Source of the DNA: Desulfurococcales archaeon
GTDB lineage: Archaea; Thermoproteota; Thermoprotei_A; Sulfolobales; Desulfurococcaceae
Direction: 5' to 3'
Assembly: GCA_027002875.1 (NCBI GenBank)
Contig: JALWZC010000024.1
Location: 1 to 37,183, forward strand
DNA length: 37,183 bases
Program-made: the position numbers and the translations under genes
Shown here: positions 17,717-27,751 of the stretch, one piece after another
Position numbering within the stretch: the first letter of the stretch is position 1
Layout: each line of letters begins with the position of its first letter
Notes under the pieces: model-generated
Told to the model about the DNA's origin: nothing
Database searches by the model: none
Seen by the model: only the letters and a program-made list of their open reading frames with translations

Positions 17717-18976
17717 TTACGTTCCTAGGCTCCATGATTCTAGGTATTTCTTCTGCTCGGGTGTTAGTTTGTCTATTTTTATTCCCATTGTTTCAAGTTT
17801 TAGCTCTGCGATGCGGCGGTCGATTTCTATCGGTGGATTGAATACTTTAGGGGGTAGCTTACCACGGTTGTCGTAGAGGTACTTAACAGCCATGAATTGG
17901 TTTGCAAAACTCATATCCATTACCTCGCTGGGATGACCCTCAGCTGCTACAAGGTTTACAAGCCTACCCTCTGCGAGTAAGTATAGCCTTCTACCATCCT
18001 TCAACCTATACTCGGTAACGTTAGGTCTTATAACCCTCTTGGAAACCGATAGAGCCTCCAAGTCAGGTATCCAAACCTCAACGTTGAAATGCCCTGCATT
18101 AGCGAGTAATGCTCCATCCTTCATTCTCTCCATGTGCTCCCTCCTGATAACAGCCTTATTCCCAGTAGCTGTAACAAATATGTCTCCAACCTCTGCGGCT
18201 TCAATCATAGGCATTACCTCGAACCCGTCAAAGACAGCTTCTAAAGCCCTAATAGGGTCGACTTCCGTAACGATAACCCGGCGAGCGCCAAGCCCTCGAG
18301 CCCTCAAAGCTATTCCTCGGCCAACCCATCCATAACCAGCTACTACGACGACTTTACCAGCGATAAGTATGTTTGTCGCACGAAGTATTCCGTCGAAAGT
18401 GCTCTGACCCGTACCATACCTATTATCGAATAAGTGCTTGGTAAACGCGTTATTCACAGCTATAACCGGGTACTTTAATAATCCATCCTTCTCCAAAGCT
18501 TTAAGCCTAATAACACCAGTTGTAGTCTCCTCAGTACCCCCGATAAGCCTAGAAGCAGTTTCAGGATAGTCTTTATGCAGCGTAGCATGGAGATCTGCAC
18601 CGTCATCGAGTACTATATCCGGCTTAGCTTCAGCCACCCGCCTAATACACCAATAATACTCGTCACTACTCTGCCCACGCCAAGCAAACACGTTAATACC
18701 ATACTTTACAAGAGCAGCCGCTACATCATCCTGGGTAGATAAGGGGTTACTAGCCGACAAATACACCTCAGCACCAGCATCCTTTAAAGCTTTAACAAGA
18801 ACAGCTGTCTCCTTAGTAACGTGTAGCGTAGCCCCGATCACTAAGTCTTTAAACGGCTTTGATTCACTGTATTTTCTACGAAAATACATCAGCACGGGCA
18901 TGTGGTGCTCGGCCCACTCAATCTTAAGCCTCCCCTGATCAGCCAGCGATAAATCCTTAACCCTATACTCAACCAT
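17717..18976 (-). CDS. ahcY: Adenosylhomocysteinase
   Basis: [51 protein letters not shown]-type motif, GHFNVE. The ATG at 18976 is preferred over the longer ORF start at 19039. Confidence 0.95.
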   Translation of the reverse strand: MVEYRVKDLSLADQGRLKIEWAEHHMPVLMYFRRKYSESKPFKDLVIGATLHVTKETAVLVKALKDAGAEVYLSASNPLSTQDDVAAALVKYGINVFAWRGQSSDEYYWCIRRVAEAKPDIVLDDGADLHATLHKDYPETASRLIGGTEETTTGVIRLKALEKDGLLKYPVIAVNNAFTKHLFDNRYGTGQSTFDGILRATNILIAGKVVVVAGYGWVGRGIALRARGLGARRVIVTEVDPIRALEAVFDGFEVMPMIEAAEVGDIFVTATGNKAVIRREHMERMKDGALLANAGHFNVEVWIPDLEALSVSKRVIRPNVTEYRLKDGRRLYLLAEGRLVNLVAAEGHPSEVMDMSFANQFMAVKYLYDNRGKLPPKVFNPPIEIDRRIAELKLETMGIKIDKLTPEQKKYLESWSLGT

Positions 18977-19071
18977 AACATACCGCCTCAACACATAACT
19001 ATAACACATACACGAAATAAACATAGCCGCTAAAAACAATAATTATCAGGGAACAAGGAGCGTGTAGTGAT

Positions 19072-19584
19072 TTGAGTGAGAGAATAGGTTTAAAGCCTAG
19101 GGAGAAATTAGTGTTCGTTGCTACTCGTAAGCCATGGCTCATACCAATTCTATACTATATATACAGCTACTCCGGGCTTGGAATAGATGAGTTAAAAGAA
19201 ATCCTTGGCTTGAAGAAACAGGTTCTACGAAGAGCAATATGGTGGCTTAAAAAATACGGATTAGTAATGGATAGCGGGGAGAAGATAATAGTTATACCAG
19301 ATTATACCAAGATACTCGAGGAATTCTTCCAAGACTACTGCACTACCCCAAATAAACACTTATACCGGGTAGGCGGGACCTACTACGTAGTAAATATTCG
19401 CAGGACAAGGATAACCAGCTACACAGTACCAGCAGAATACATCGATAAACTATTAGCATACGAGAAAAACATCCAAACAGAATTCAGCCCATTAGACCTA
19501 GCACAAACCCTCAACATACCAATAAATCTCGCGAGGAAAATAATTAATGCGAAAAGAATACTGGAGAAGTGTAGAGAGAAGTAA
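19072..19584 (+). CDS. Winged-helix DNA-binding protein
   Basis: 170 aa; LGIDELKEILGLKKQVLRRAIWWLKKYGLV wHTH pattern; TTG start. Confidence 0.65.
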   Translation: MSERIGLKPREKLVFVATRKPWLIPILYYIYSYSGLGIDELKEILGLKKQVLRRAIWWLKKYGLVMDSGEKIIVIPDYTKILEEFFQDYCTTPNKHLYRVGGTYYVVNIRRTRITSYTVPAEYIDKLLAYEKNIQTEFSPLDLAQTLNIPINLARKIINAKRILEKCREK

Positions 19585-19687
19585 TCAGTGCTCCGCCGTC
19601 TTCATCACAAACCTCAGGCCCAAAGAGTCCTCTTCATCAAGTAAACTAATAATAATTAAACCGGGAAATAAATATACATTAGAATTA

Positions 19688-19749
19688 TAGATGATGAAAA
19701 CCACCGACTCGGACTATTAAACCATGAAGAAGTCCGGCGATACTGACTA
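19688..19749 (+). ncRNA. C/D box sRNA
   Basis: C box ATGATGA (19691-19697); 12-nt guide AAACCACCGACT; D' CGGA (19710-19713); C' ATGAAGA (19724-19730); 12-nt guide AGTCCGGCGATA; D CTGA (19743-19746); TAG/CTA terminal pairing; upstream TATA-like AAATAAATATAC. Confidence 0.72.
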
Positions 19750-20283
19750 AATAAAACCCCTCATTTTCAAATAATCAACTACGATCCTAACAGCCTCTCC
19801 GAGAGGAGTCTTCTCCGCATCAATAACTATATCAGGATTAACGGGTTCTTCGTAGGGAGGATTAATACCCGGCAGAACTCTTAGTTCACCATTAAAGAAC
19901 CGCTTATACAAGCCTTTATTATCCCTCTTACTACAAACCTCAACCCTACACTTCAAGTAAACAACGACCCTATCAATACCATCCAACAACTCATACAATC
20001 TCCGCCTAGACTCCATACTAGGAAAAACACCACTAACAATCACGACTACGCCATTACGGGCAAGCAAACGGGCAATCCAGCCAAGACACCCCAGAATCCT
20101 ACCAGTAACACCTGGCTCAAAATCAGTATCACTATAACTAAGAACCATTCTACGAATAAAGTATCCATCCAAAACCTCAACCCTAAAACCAGCATTACGA
20201 AGATAAACAGCCAACCGGCCGGCAAGCGTAGTCTTACCACTACTAGGAATACCGGTAATAACTACTACGAATCCATTAGTCAA
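19747..20283 (-). CDS. cysC: Adenylylsulfate (APS) kinase
   Basis: ITGIPSSGKTTLAGRLAVYLRNAGFRVEVLDG; YLKCRVEVCSKRDNKGLYKRFFNGEL; INPPYEEPVNPDIVID. Confidence 0.9.
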   Translation of the reverse strand: MTNGFVVVITGIPSSGKTTLAGRLAVYLRNAGFRVEVLDGYFIRRMVLSYSDTDFEPGVTGRILGCLGWIARLLARNGVVVIVSGVFPSMESRRRLYELLDGIDRVVVYLKCRVEVCSKRDNKGLYKRFFNGELRVLPGINPPYEEPVNPDIVIDAEKTPLGEAVRIVVDYLKMRGFI

Positions 20284-20331
20284 GAAACCCCACCATCGAG
20301 AAAATTTTGAAAATGACCCCGTAAAAATAAA

Positions 20332-20401
20332 CGGGCCCGCGGGGATTCGAACCCCGGATCTCCGGCTCCGCAGGCCGGCGCCCTATCGCAGCCACGGGCC
20401 A
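20332..20401 (-). pseudogene. tRNA-Arg (anticodon GCG) with degenerate 5' half; possible att-site remnant
   Basis: 3' part intact: CCGGC-CTGCGGA-GCCGG-AGATC-CGGGG-TTCGAAT-CCCCG-CGGGCCC-G. 5' side TGGCCCG-TG-GCTGCGATAGGGC has a position-1 mismatch and a shortened D-arm without a GG. Confidence 0.7.
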
Positions 20402-20438
20402 CCCAATAACTAATAAGTTAACTACACAACGGAATATA

Positions 20439-21224
20439 TTGCCTATGCCGGTTGTGGATAACTCCCTAGTCCAAGGATTCGGGGAATGGCTACTAGACAG
20501 GGTTACCCCGGAAACAGCCAGAGACTATACCAATATAATTAGTAAGAAGCAATGGCCACCGAGACGTAGGAGTCATATCCGGGCATGGAGAAACTATGTA
20601 AAGTATCTCTTCGGCATTGGGCAAATAACATGGGAACAGTTACAACACTATAACCTATTCCTAAAGACACCTACTAGTAAGAAGTCGGGAGAGAAGCGTG
20701 TCGAGGACAATATTATTATGGACTATGTTAAGAGTATGAGGGATGCCGGCTATACTGATATAGCGTTTCTACTTTTAGGCGGTGCTAGGCTTAAACACAT
20801 AGTGTTAATGCTTAACGATTATAAACCGGGTGAAATAGTTAAACACCCATATGGCTCATTCGAGCCGAGGCTCTACTGTAATAATATATTCTGCAGATAC
20901 TATCTAGGAGTAAGGCTTGGATCCAAATACTGTGACTACATATATTACCCATTTATCAAAATATCGGGAAAACATATAGAATATAAGAAGTTAAAGGATA
21001 TATTGAACAAGCAGCTAGGAATAAGCTTCAAACTATTCCGTAAATATACTAATCAACGCCTAGAAGAAATAGCCAGAGAAAACAACATCAGGCTAGACGC
21101 TGTCAATCTAATTCTCACCAGGGAACTATCAGTTACCGGCAGCCACTATCTCGATACCAGGAACTGGGCGGATAGACTCTTCTCGGTCTACGTTGAGTAC
21201 CTAAAGGAGCGTGGGCTAGTTTGA
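20439..21224 (+). CDS. Archaeal tyrosine recombinase/integrase
   Basis: LLLGGARLKHIVLML (Arg box) and LFRKYTNQRLEEIARENNIRLDAVNLILTRELSVTGSHYLDTRNWADRLFSVYVEYL, typical crenarchaeal integrase C-terminus with catalytic HY. Confidence 0.85.
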   Translation: MPMPVVDNSLVQGFGEWLLDRVTPETARDYTNIISKKQWPPRRRSHIRAWRNYVKYLFGIGQITWEQLQHYNLFLKTPTSKKSGEKRVEDNIIMDYVKSMRDAGYTDIAFLLLGGARLKHIVLMLNDYKPGEIVKHPYGSFEPRLYCNNIFCRYYLGVRLGSKYCDYIYYPFIKISGKHIEYKKLKDILNKQLGISFKLFRKYTNQRLEEIARENNIRLDAVNLILTRELSVTGSHYLDTRNWADRLFSVYVEYLKERGLV

Positions 21225-21952
21225 GTATTGCCCGTCATATATGGTATCTTCGGGAAGAACTGGGGCTAAGCTATCGACAGATAGCAAGGATAGTTTATGG
21301 TAGAACGGACAGCTTGACCATCCTCAAGGTTAATGGGATCTATAAGACGTATATGAGGCGTTATAATGCTTCCAAAATCAATGTTATAACGAAACACGGT
21401 GTTATAACGGGGGACAATATAGCGGACACGGTAAACTATTACTCCTTGGATAAGGTCCTCGAAGACCACAGTATATCCTTTATTGGAAACCTCGCTGAGG
21501 AAAGGAAGAGGCTGGCCAGACTGCTGAAACATGTTAAGGATCCTGGTAAGAGAAGAGAAGTATACAGGCGTATTAACCGGGTGAAACTCCTAGAACTAGT
21601 ATTCATAGTATATGATATAATAGGATTATCACAATATGACCCGGCAAGAATGTACCTCAGCGCCCTGTACTCGGTAGCAAAGAAACTAGTCGATAGAGTG
21701 GACCTAGACCGGGACGGCGTGAAAAGAATCAGTAATAGTATAAGATACCTAAACGGCGAAGCATCAGCATTCCTCTACATAGTCTACTTCACAGTCCTAC
21801 ACAACACACCATACAACCACCTACTCGACAAGATAAACGAAATAATCTATTCCCTCACCTCGGAAAAACACAGATCTAGGAAAATAGAAAAGATCAAGAA
21901 AATAATCACGGAAAAATACAGCGACATACTAGCATCCATAATTATTCACTAG
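21221..21952 (+). CDS. Hypothetical protein with N-terminal HTH-like segment
   Basis: IWYLREELGLSYRQIARIVYGRTDSLTILKV; TTG start overlapping the integrase stop. Confidence 0.65.
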   Translation: MSIARHIWYLREELGLSYRQIARIVYGRTDSLTILKVNGIYKTYMRRYNASKINVITKHGVITGDNIADTVNYYSLDKVLEDHSISFIGNLAEERKRLARLLKHVKDPGKRREVYRRINRVKLLELVFIVYDIIGLSQYDPARMYLSALYSVAKKLVDRVDLDRDGVKRISNSIRYLNGEASAFLYIVYFTVLHNTPYNHLLDKINEIIYSLTSEKHRSRKIEKIKKIITEKYSDILASIIIH

Positions 21953-22359
21953 ATCCAATGAGGAATTTCTTCCAGCATTCTAAGCATTATTCCAATAATC
22001 ATTACAATTATGGAGAACACTAGTATTACAAAACTAATCGGTGCTAACCGGATAAATATACCATATATTAAAGATAACGACACGAATTCCCCCATAACCA
22101 TGAAAAGCGTCCTGCCCGGTTTGCTATAACCAATATAGAGATTTCTTACCATGTCTAGAAACGACATTATGAGTAAACTATAATTTAATGCTTCAATGCC
22201 CAAGTTAATGAAGCCGAAACCATATTTTCCAATGCTATTGTTGATAGCATGCACCATTTCAAAGAATGCAGCAATAGTTACCGAAACAATAAGCTCTAGA
22301 ATAGGAGCTACCAATCCTTCCATGAAACTATTCATTTCCGATCGAATTCTCCAATACAT
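21949..22359 (-). CDS. Small multi-pass membrane protein
   Basis: 136 aa with several hydrophobic helices. Confidence 0.6.
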   Translation of the reverse strand: MYWRIRSEMNSFMEGLVAPILELIVSVTIAAFFEMVHAINNSIGKYGFGFINLGIEALNYSLLIMSFLDMVRNLYIGYSKPGRTLFMVMGEFVSLSLIYGIFIRLAPISFVILVFSIIVMIIGIMLRMLEEIPHWI

Positions 22360-22382
22360 AAATATCCCCCATACAAAATACT

Positions 22383-24593
22383 ATGCGTTCCCTCTTTAAA
22401 AACGGGTTACCAATGATAAGGTATACAATTATAATAATGATAATCTTGGTCTTAGCGTCAACTATCCCACTAGTACCCATAACAAAATCCGTAAACGATG
22501 CTACTTCTGTCTCGAGGAGCGTGTATGCATTGTTTCTTGTTCCTTCTGTTGATAGGGATGGTTATGGACGATACGTTATTCCTTTTGATACTGGTGTTGA
22601 GAAGTTTATTGTTGGTGTGCCTTGGCGGCTTCGGGGGTATCTTAGTGGTTCTACTGATATTGCTTCTCCTAGTGATTTTAATACATCTCTTATCGTTGCT
22701 CTGGGCAGGGCTGGTGCATACAGTATTGATCCCAGCGTTAGAAAGTATTTGCTGTGGGCGGTTGGTAATGGTAGTACGTTAATATGTAACAACTTCTTCG
22801 CTGTCACTATTGCTGATGTATTGAATATTACATATGAATTAGTCTATGAACCCACGGGAAACCATACTGTGAATACTGTTTTCGGCAATGAATGGATCTA
22901 TACTAACACGGTTTACCCAGACTACTTGATCAAGATTCGGGGGAACGTTACGAATACAACTGCATGGATTAACTTTACCGACGGAATACACCCACTACTA
23001 TTCACCATGAAATACTATAAGGGCAGGATCCTCGTGTATCCCCAGTATGGATTGAAGAGTCCTGGATTGGAGAAGATTGTTCTTGATTATTTCAAGGAGT
23101 ATGCGTGGAGCAGTCTCGATGTGTTTAGTTATCTGTGGATTGATGGAAGGGATATGGCTGTTTTGAGAATAGATGATCTTTTACCATATATGGGTCTTGG
23201 AGCCGAGTCTATGAGTATTCTCGAGTCATTAATTAATGATGTACTGGCTAGGTATAATGCTTCGATTATGCTTGGAGCAGTAGCACTTGGCCGTAGCCTC
23301 GCCTCATCGAGCCTAGCCTCGGGATTGCCGAGCGGCTACAACTTTACTGGGAACTACTCTTTACTATTAAACGGGTATATCTCGAAGATCAATACTACGT
23401 TTATAATATATGATAAGGATGAAGATGGAAAAGTTGATACTATCAGGTATGACTTAAACCGAAACGGAGACTTCGATGATGACCCAGAATATACGCTGGG
23501 AACCCTTGACTATGTAGTAATACAGTATAACGGGTACAAGTATGATGTTACTCCGACATCTATTAACAGTCTTACCTCGCCATCAACGATTAGCTTCGGA
23601 CTACAGAACAATATTACGGAACAATACGATCCCACAATAATCGATACTGTGAGCAACTGGATTAATCAGGGGTACGTTGAAATAGTGGAACACGGATGGA
23701 ACCACTGGGCCACAGGCCTCGGCTATGGTACTGAAATATACTGGCCATGCAGCTCAACCCCATACAATGCCTCATTGATCACCAAGTTTATAACCAAGTC
23801 AGTAAACCTACTCAACACTACATTCAACGAGATTGTACCTGGAGTAGAGATTAGGCCCTATGGTAAATATGGGTACTATAAGGGTGATGACGAGGAATTC
23901 TATGCAGCACTCAGAAAACTCGGAGTAATCTCCATGTCCACGGCTGGCCTAGGCGTAGTAGACTATTTTACAGAGGTAAGAATGGATGGAGCAGTCTACG
24001 TTGACACCCTCGGAGACAATACACATCAAATAAACGACTACATGGAGAGACTATACCAGAGAATGGAGCCAGTAAACATTTTCAGCCACCCCTTCGAAAC
24101 AATAAACATGGAGAGATTCAAGTACTACATATGGTACATCAACAACCACACGGATCAATACATCCTAGTAAAACCAGAAAAATTCATCAACGTATACAAG
24201 GCACGACTAAAACTCCTCAACAACACTATATGGAACATTACAGAAACACAGGGCACCGTAACGATTAGTCTTCCCTTTACTTATGATGGCTTAACATTAA
24301 TGATCCCTAAGAAATACAATTATTACACTATTAACGGCGGAACTGTGATAGGAGAGAAGACTCTTTACAATAAAACATATGTACTAGTAAAAGCACTGTC
24401 CAATAAGATAATAATACAGAGAATCAGCGATAACAATAACAGTACCAGTACGTCAACAACTACCACTATTGATTATCCGCCGCCTACTCCTGAATACGGC
24501 AGGATGAGGATTGCAATTGTACTACTCGTATTAGGCCTAGGTGTTCTCTTGATAGCATTAGCGGCTGGATCTAGGAGAACTAGGAGATTCTAA
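22383..24593 (+). CDS. Secreted/membrane-anchored protein with polysaccharide-deacetylase (NodB)-like motifs and Ca-binding loops
   Basis: N-terminal signal/TM, C-terminal TM (LVLGLGVLLIALAAGSRRTRRF); AVLRIDDLL, EHGWNHW (HxxxH) and FSHPFE motifs; DKDEDGKVD and DLNRNGDFDDD loops. Confidence 0.75.
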   Translation: MRSLFKNGLPMIRYTIIIMIILVLASTIPLVPITKSVNDATSVSRSVYALFLVPSVDRDGYGRYVIPFDTGVEKFIVGVPWRLRGYLSGSTDIASPSDFNTSLIVALGRAGAYSIDPSVRKYLLWAVGNGSTLICNNFFAVTIADVLNITYELVYEPTGNHTVNTVFGNEWIYTNTVYPDYLIKIRGNVTNTTAWINFTDGIHPLLFTMKYYKGRILVYPQYGLKSPGLEKIVLDYFKEYAWSSLDVFSYLWIDGRDMAVLRIDDLLPYMGLGAESMSILESLINDVLARYNASIMLGAVALGRSLASSSLASGLPSGYNFTGNYSLLLNGYISKINTTFIIYDKDEDGKVDTIRYDLNRNGDFDDDPEYTLGTLDYVVIQYNGYKYDVTPTSINSLTSPSTISFGLQNNITEQYDPTIIDTVSNWINQGYVEIVEHGWNHWATGLGYGTEIYWPCSSTPYNASLITKFITKSVNLLNTTFNEIVPGVEIRPYGKYGYYKGDDEEFYAALRKLGVISMSTAGLGVVDYFTEVRMDGAVYVDTLGDNTHQINDYMERLYQRMEPVNIFSHPFETINMERFKYYIWYINNHTDQYILVKPEKFINVYKARLKLLNNTIWNITETQGTVTISLPFTYDGLTLMIPKKYNYYTINGGTVIGEKTLYNKTYVLVKALSNKIIIQRISDNNNSTSTSTTTTIDYPPPTPEYGRMRIAIVLLVLGLGVLLIALAAGSRRTRRF

Positions 24594-24628
24594 CCATTTT
24601 TCGCCCCTTTTTCTAGTGGGGAGAATGT

Positions 24629-27367
24629 ATGAGTAGGGCCGTACTCGTAATTGTAATATTATTCCTCGTCCTAGCCCAGGTAATACCCCAGCTATACGCT
24701 GCTGGAACAGGCTATCTAGCGATAAAAGATTATCTCGGCACAGTATGGAGTATTGCCGATATCCAAAAAATCATTAATACAACCATAAACACGGATGAAG
24801 GCCCAAAAAGCCTAGCCGACTATTTCTGGATCGTGGTGGATAATAATACTGAAGAAAAGTATAATCTAAGAGACTTCATCAGAAGCCCGCTCGATAACGA
24901 GACTGCTGTCCTACCGCTCAGCCCTGGCGATCATACAATAGACATCTACTGGTTCGGCTATCACCAGCGACAACTAGTCCACATCGTCGAGGACCAGCAT
25001 TATGTGTTAAAACTCGAAACAGCACCAGTAGTACCATTTAAGACTGTAGGGGAGCCACCTAGTAGTGCTGAGTGGGATCTTGCTAGTAATCCCGAGGGTT
25101 TAACGATAGTTAGACGCGATGGTAAGGCATGGGTGAGGTTCGTTTATAATCAGAGCTATATCGAGGTTGCATGGTATGATGAGGATACTGGTTGGAACTA
25201 TCAGTCATTGGATATATACCTCGACACCAGCTACCAGTATAGATTCCATGTAAAGGACCCAGAGAATAACCAGTACTATGAGGAGAAGACTGGATCCTTC
25301 CTATGGCTTAGCTGGGACATATACAAGATCAAGGAAGAAGTGAAGTGGAACCGTACTGGGGAAATACTTCATGTATCATATATTGTGGGTATTGCTGAGA
25401 ATGAACAGTTGTTGAAGGGTGAAGAAGACTTCTGGAATTCTGTGGCGGGCACACTAACGGATCTTAGTAATTTCTGGAACTATGTGAGCCCAGTAACGTT
25501 CAGTATTACTAGTATAAAAGACTTCGTAGGCCTGGTGCAGGGAGCCTATGATTCATGGATGGGAAAAGTCTATGCTTCCAAATACCAGAAAACAGTATTA
25601 TTAGTATGGGATATATTCACAACACCACTACAAGTAATAATCCTAGCACACGCATACGATATAGATCAAAACGGTAATGTAACGCCTAAGCCGATCAGAA
25701 GTGCTAATGGGTTTACAATAAATAATAGACTAGTATATGTTAAACAACTCGGCGGCGGTTTAGAGTTACGTGTAGATTATTCGGATCCATATTCTTCTTC
25801 AGTGCAGGTGTCTAGTGGTAGTACAAGCCCAGATGTGAGGGTTTGGAGTATTTATTCAGGTGAGAAATTCGAGGTTACTGAAGGAACGGGAAAAGAGCTG
25901 TGGCTTCCTGGCGGAGACTATTATGTTTATCACGTTGATGATCTAAGCAAGTACAATTATTATCAGTGGCTGACGTTTACAGTAAAATATACTACAACAG
26001 ATTCCTCTAATACAATGCATTATAAACACTCTATAACTACAAGCTTGAAAATCGTATTTGATAATTCGAGTAAAGCAGATCAATTTGCGAATAATCTTGA
26101 CGCTAATGGTATAGTATATACTAGAAACGGAAACACTTTCGAGTTTACCACGAATATTTATGTATATAAAACGTATCAGTATAGTGGTCGAAAATACACT
26201 ATATTGTTTACAAATGAATACGATAATATAGAGAATCTCATACCACCCAGCAGTTCTGGCAAGGTAATGTTTTCAGTGTCGGGATACATACTAATGGGCT
26301 CTTCATCTGGTCCAGTAACCGTTACTGCTACAATATCAAACATACACTACATGACTGGAATACTCCCCAAGATGACTCCGCCGCAGATTTCATTGCTTAA
26401 GGATGGATACCAGGTTGTGAATAATGCTTTCGCAGTCCAGGTCTATACTGATCTCTACCGTGAGGATAAGGATGCCTATATTCTGGGCTACTATGTACTA
26501 GGTAATGAGCCCCCGCCGAGCTATATTATACGTGATGTCTACTACGATATAGAGCATGACATAATGCATTACGTGTATACTATTATTTCGGCGGACTGCT
26601 ACGGGCAGGATCTAGTAGATGAATATGCTGTATACAACTCTACAACCAATACACGCGAATACTATCTAAGCTACAAGAAAACTGTAAGACTATTCAACGA
26701 TGTAACACTAGCATTGTTCAGCTACTCAAGGATGTCTTTCCTCAACCTAGCACCAGAAGTAATAAAGTACCTACTAGCACTACCACCCTCGGAAGGGGGA
26801 TATGGAACCCCGATAATTGACTGGTCCACGGTTAGCACTATAACACTTAACTTCAGCAGACCCTACGAGCTATACTACTATAATAAACAAGAGGATCTAT
26901 GGATCAGGGTAAAACCAGTATACCATAACGATACAAGGAGTTACGACATAGTAGAATACACGGACAATATCCTGGTCGAAAACCTGAAGTCTGGAGACAT
27001 GTCACAATACTACTATAAACTGACCTACACGGATACTAACACCACATATAAGGGATGGCTATTTAACGACAATGGAACATTGAAAATGATAACTGGATCT
27101 GTTACCTGGAGTCTAACACAGGCAGAGTTAGATCAGCTAATGCAGCAACTACAGCTCCATGGAATATACGATAAGTGGGCAGAACAATGGAGAGAGATAG
27201 CAGAGAAACTAGGACTGCTAAACAGCTTCCTCAGCGGGTTAACCAATGCATGGAACTGGCTTGGAAACAACTGGAAATGGATCCTGCTGGGGCTGGCAGG
27301 ATTATTCCTTCTACTCGTGTTGGCAACACGCGGATCGAGTAAGGTGGTGTTAGGAAGATTTAAGTAA
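24629..27367 (+). CDS. Large (912 aa) secreted, C-terminally anchored surface/spike-like protein
   Basis: Signal peptide AVLVIVILFLVLAQVIPQLYAA; many N-glycosylation sequons; C-terminal WILLGLAGLFLLLVLATRGSSKVVLGRFK. Confidence 0.75.
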   Translation: MSRAVLVIVILFLVLAQVIPQLYAAGTGYLAIKDYLGTVWSIADIQKIINTTINTDEGPKSLADYFWIVVDNNTEEKYNLRDFIRSPLDNETAVLPLSPGDHTIDIYWFGYHQRQLVHIVEDQHYVLKLETAPVVPFKTVGEPPSSAEWDLASNPEGLTIVRRDGKAWVRFVYNQSYIEVAWYDEDTGWNYQSLDIYLDTSYQYRFHVKDPENNQYYEEKTGSFLWLSWDIYKIKEEVKWNRTGEILHVSYIVGIAENEQLLKGEEDFWNSVAGTLTDLSNFWNYVSPVTFSITSIKDFVGLVQGAYDSWMGKVYASKYQKTVLLVWDIFTTPLQVIILAHAYDIDQNGNVTPKPIRSANGFTINNRLVYVKQLGGGLELRVDYSDPYSSSVQVSSGSTSPDVRVWSIYSGEKFEVTEGTGKELWLPGGDYYVYHVDDLSKYNYYQWLTFTVKYTTTDSSNTMHYKHSITTSLKIVFDNSSKADQFANNLDANGIVYTRNGNTFEFTTNIYVYKTYQYSGRKYTILFTNEYDNIENLIPPSSSGKVMFSVSGYILMGSSSGPVTVTATISNIHYMTGILPKMTPPQISLLKDGYQVVNNAFAVQVYTDLYREDKDAYILGYYVLGNEPPPSYIIRDVYYDIEHDIMHYVYTIISADCYGQDLVDEYAVYNSTTNTREYYLSYKKTVRLFNDVTLALFSYSRMSFLNLAPEVIKYLLALPPSEGGYGTPIIDWSTVSTITLNFSRPYELYYYNKQEDLWIRVKPVYHNDTRSYDIVEYTDNILVENLKSGDMSQYYYKLTYTDTNTTYKGWLFNDNGTLKMITGSVTWSLTQAELDQLMQQLQLHGIYDKWAEQWREIAEKLGLLNSFLSGLTNAWNWLGNNWKWILLGLAGLFLLLVLATRGSSKVVLGRFK

Positions 27368-27481
27368 GTCATTTTTCAACTTATTCTACCTAGTTTCAGC
27401 TTATTGAAGCTCTTTTAAGCCTATGACAGCTTATTTCAGTTCTTCACCTTAACTACCCGGTTTCTGGACATATATATGTAG

Positions 27482-27721
27482 GTGGGAAAAGTGAATCTGG
27501 AAGAATTCACGGCTTGGCTACTTATAGTTGGCGTGGTGGTATCAGGTATAGTCATTGTTGGGCTAGTAGGTGGTACTGCTGATAGGGTTGCAGCGGATTT
27601 AAACATTACGATCTACTATAGGGTTAGAACAGAGATCATCGATATAGTGGTATTAATGGTGATAATCTTCACAGCCTCATTACCACAGGTTAAGCTCTCC
27701 GGGGAGAAAGGAGTAGAGTAA
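27482..27721 (+). CDS. Small two-TM membrane protein
   Basis: 79 aa; TAWLLIVGVVVSGIVIVGLVGG and IIDIVVLMVIIFTASL; GTG start. Confidence 0.65.
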   Translation: MGKVNLEEFTAWLLIVGVVVSGIVIVGLVGGTADRVAADLNITIYYRVRTEIIDIVVLMVIIFTASLPQVKLSGEKGVE

Positions 27722-27751
27722 TCTTCCCTATATATTACTGGGAGATTAACT

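Noticed and set aside
17490-17876. 128-aa ORF containing GGIRTPDHRVMSPALYLAELRA
   Set aside because: Antisense read-through of the tRNA(CAT) gene, a well-known spurious translation; it also overlaps SAHH antisense.
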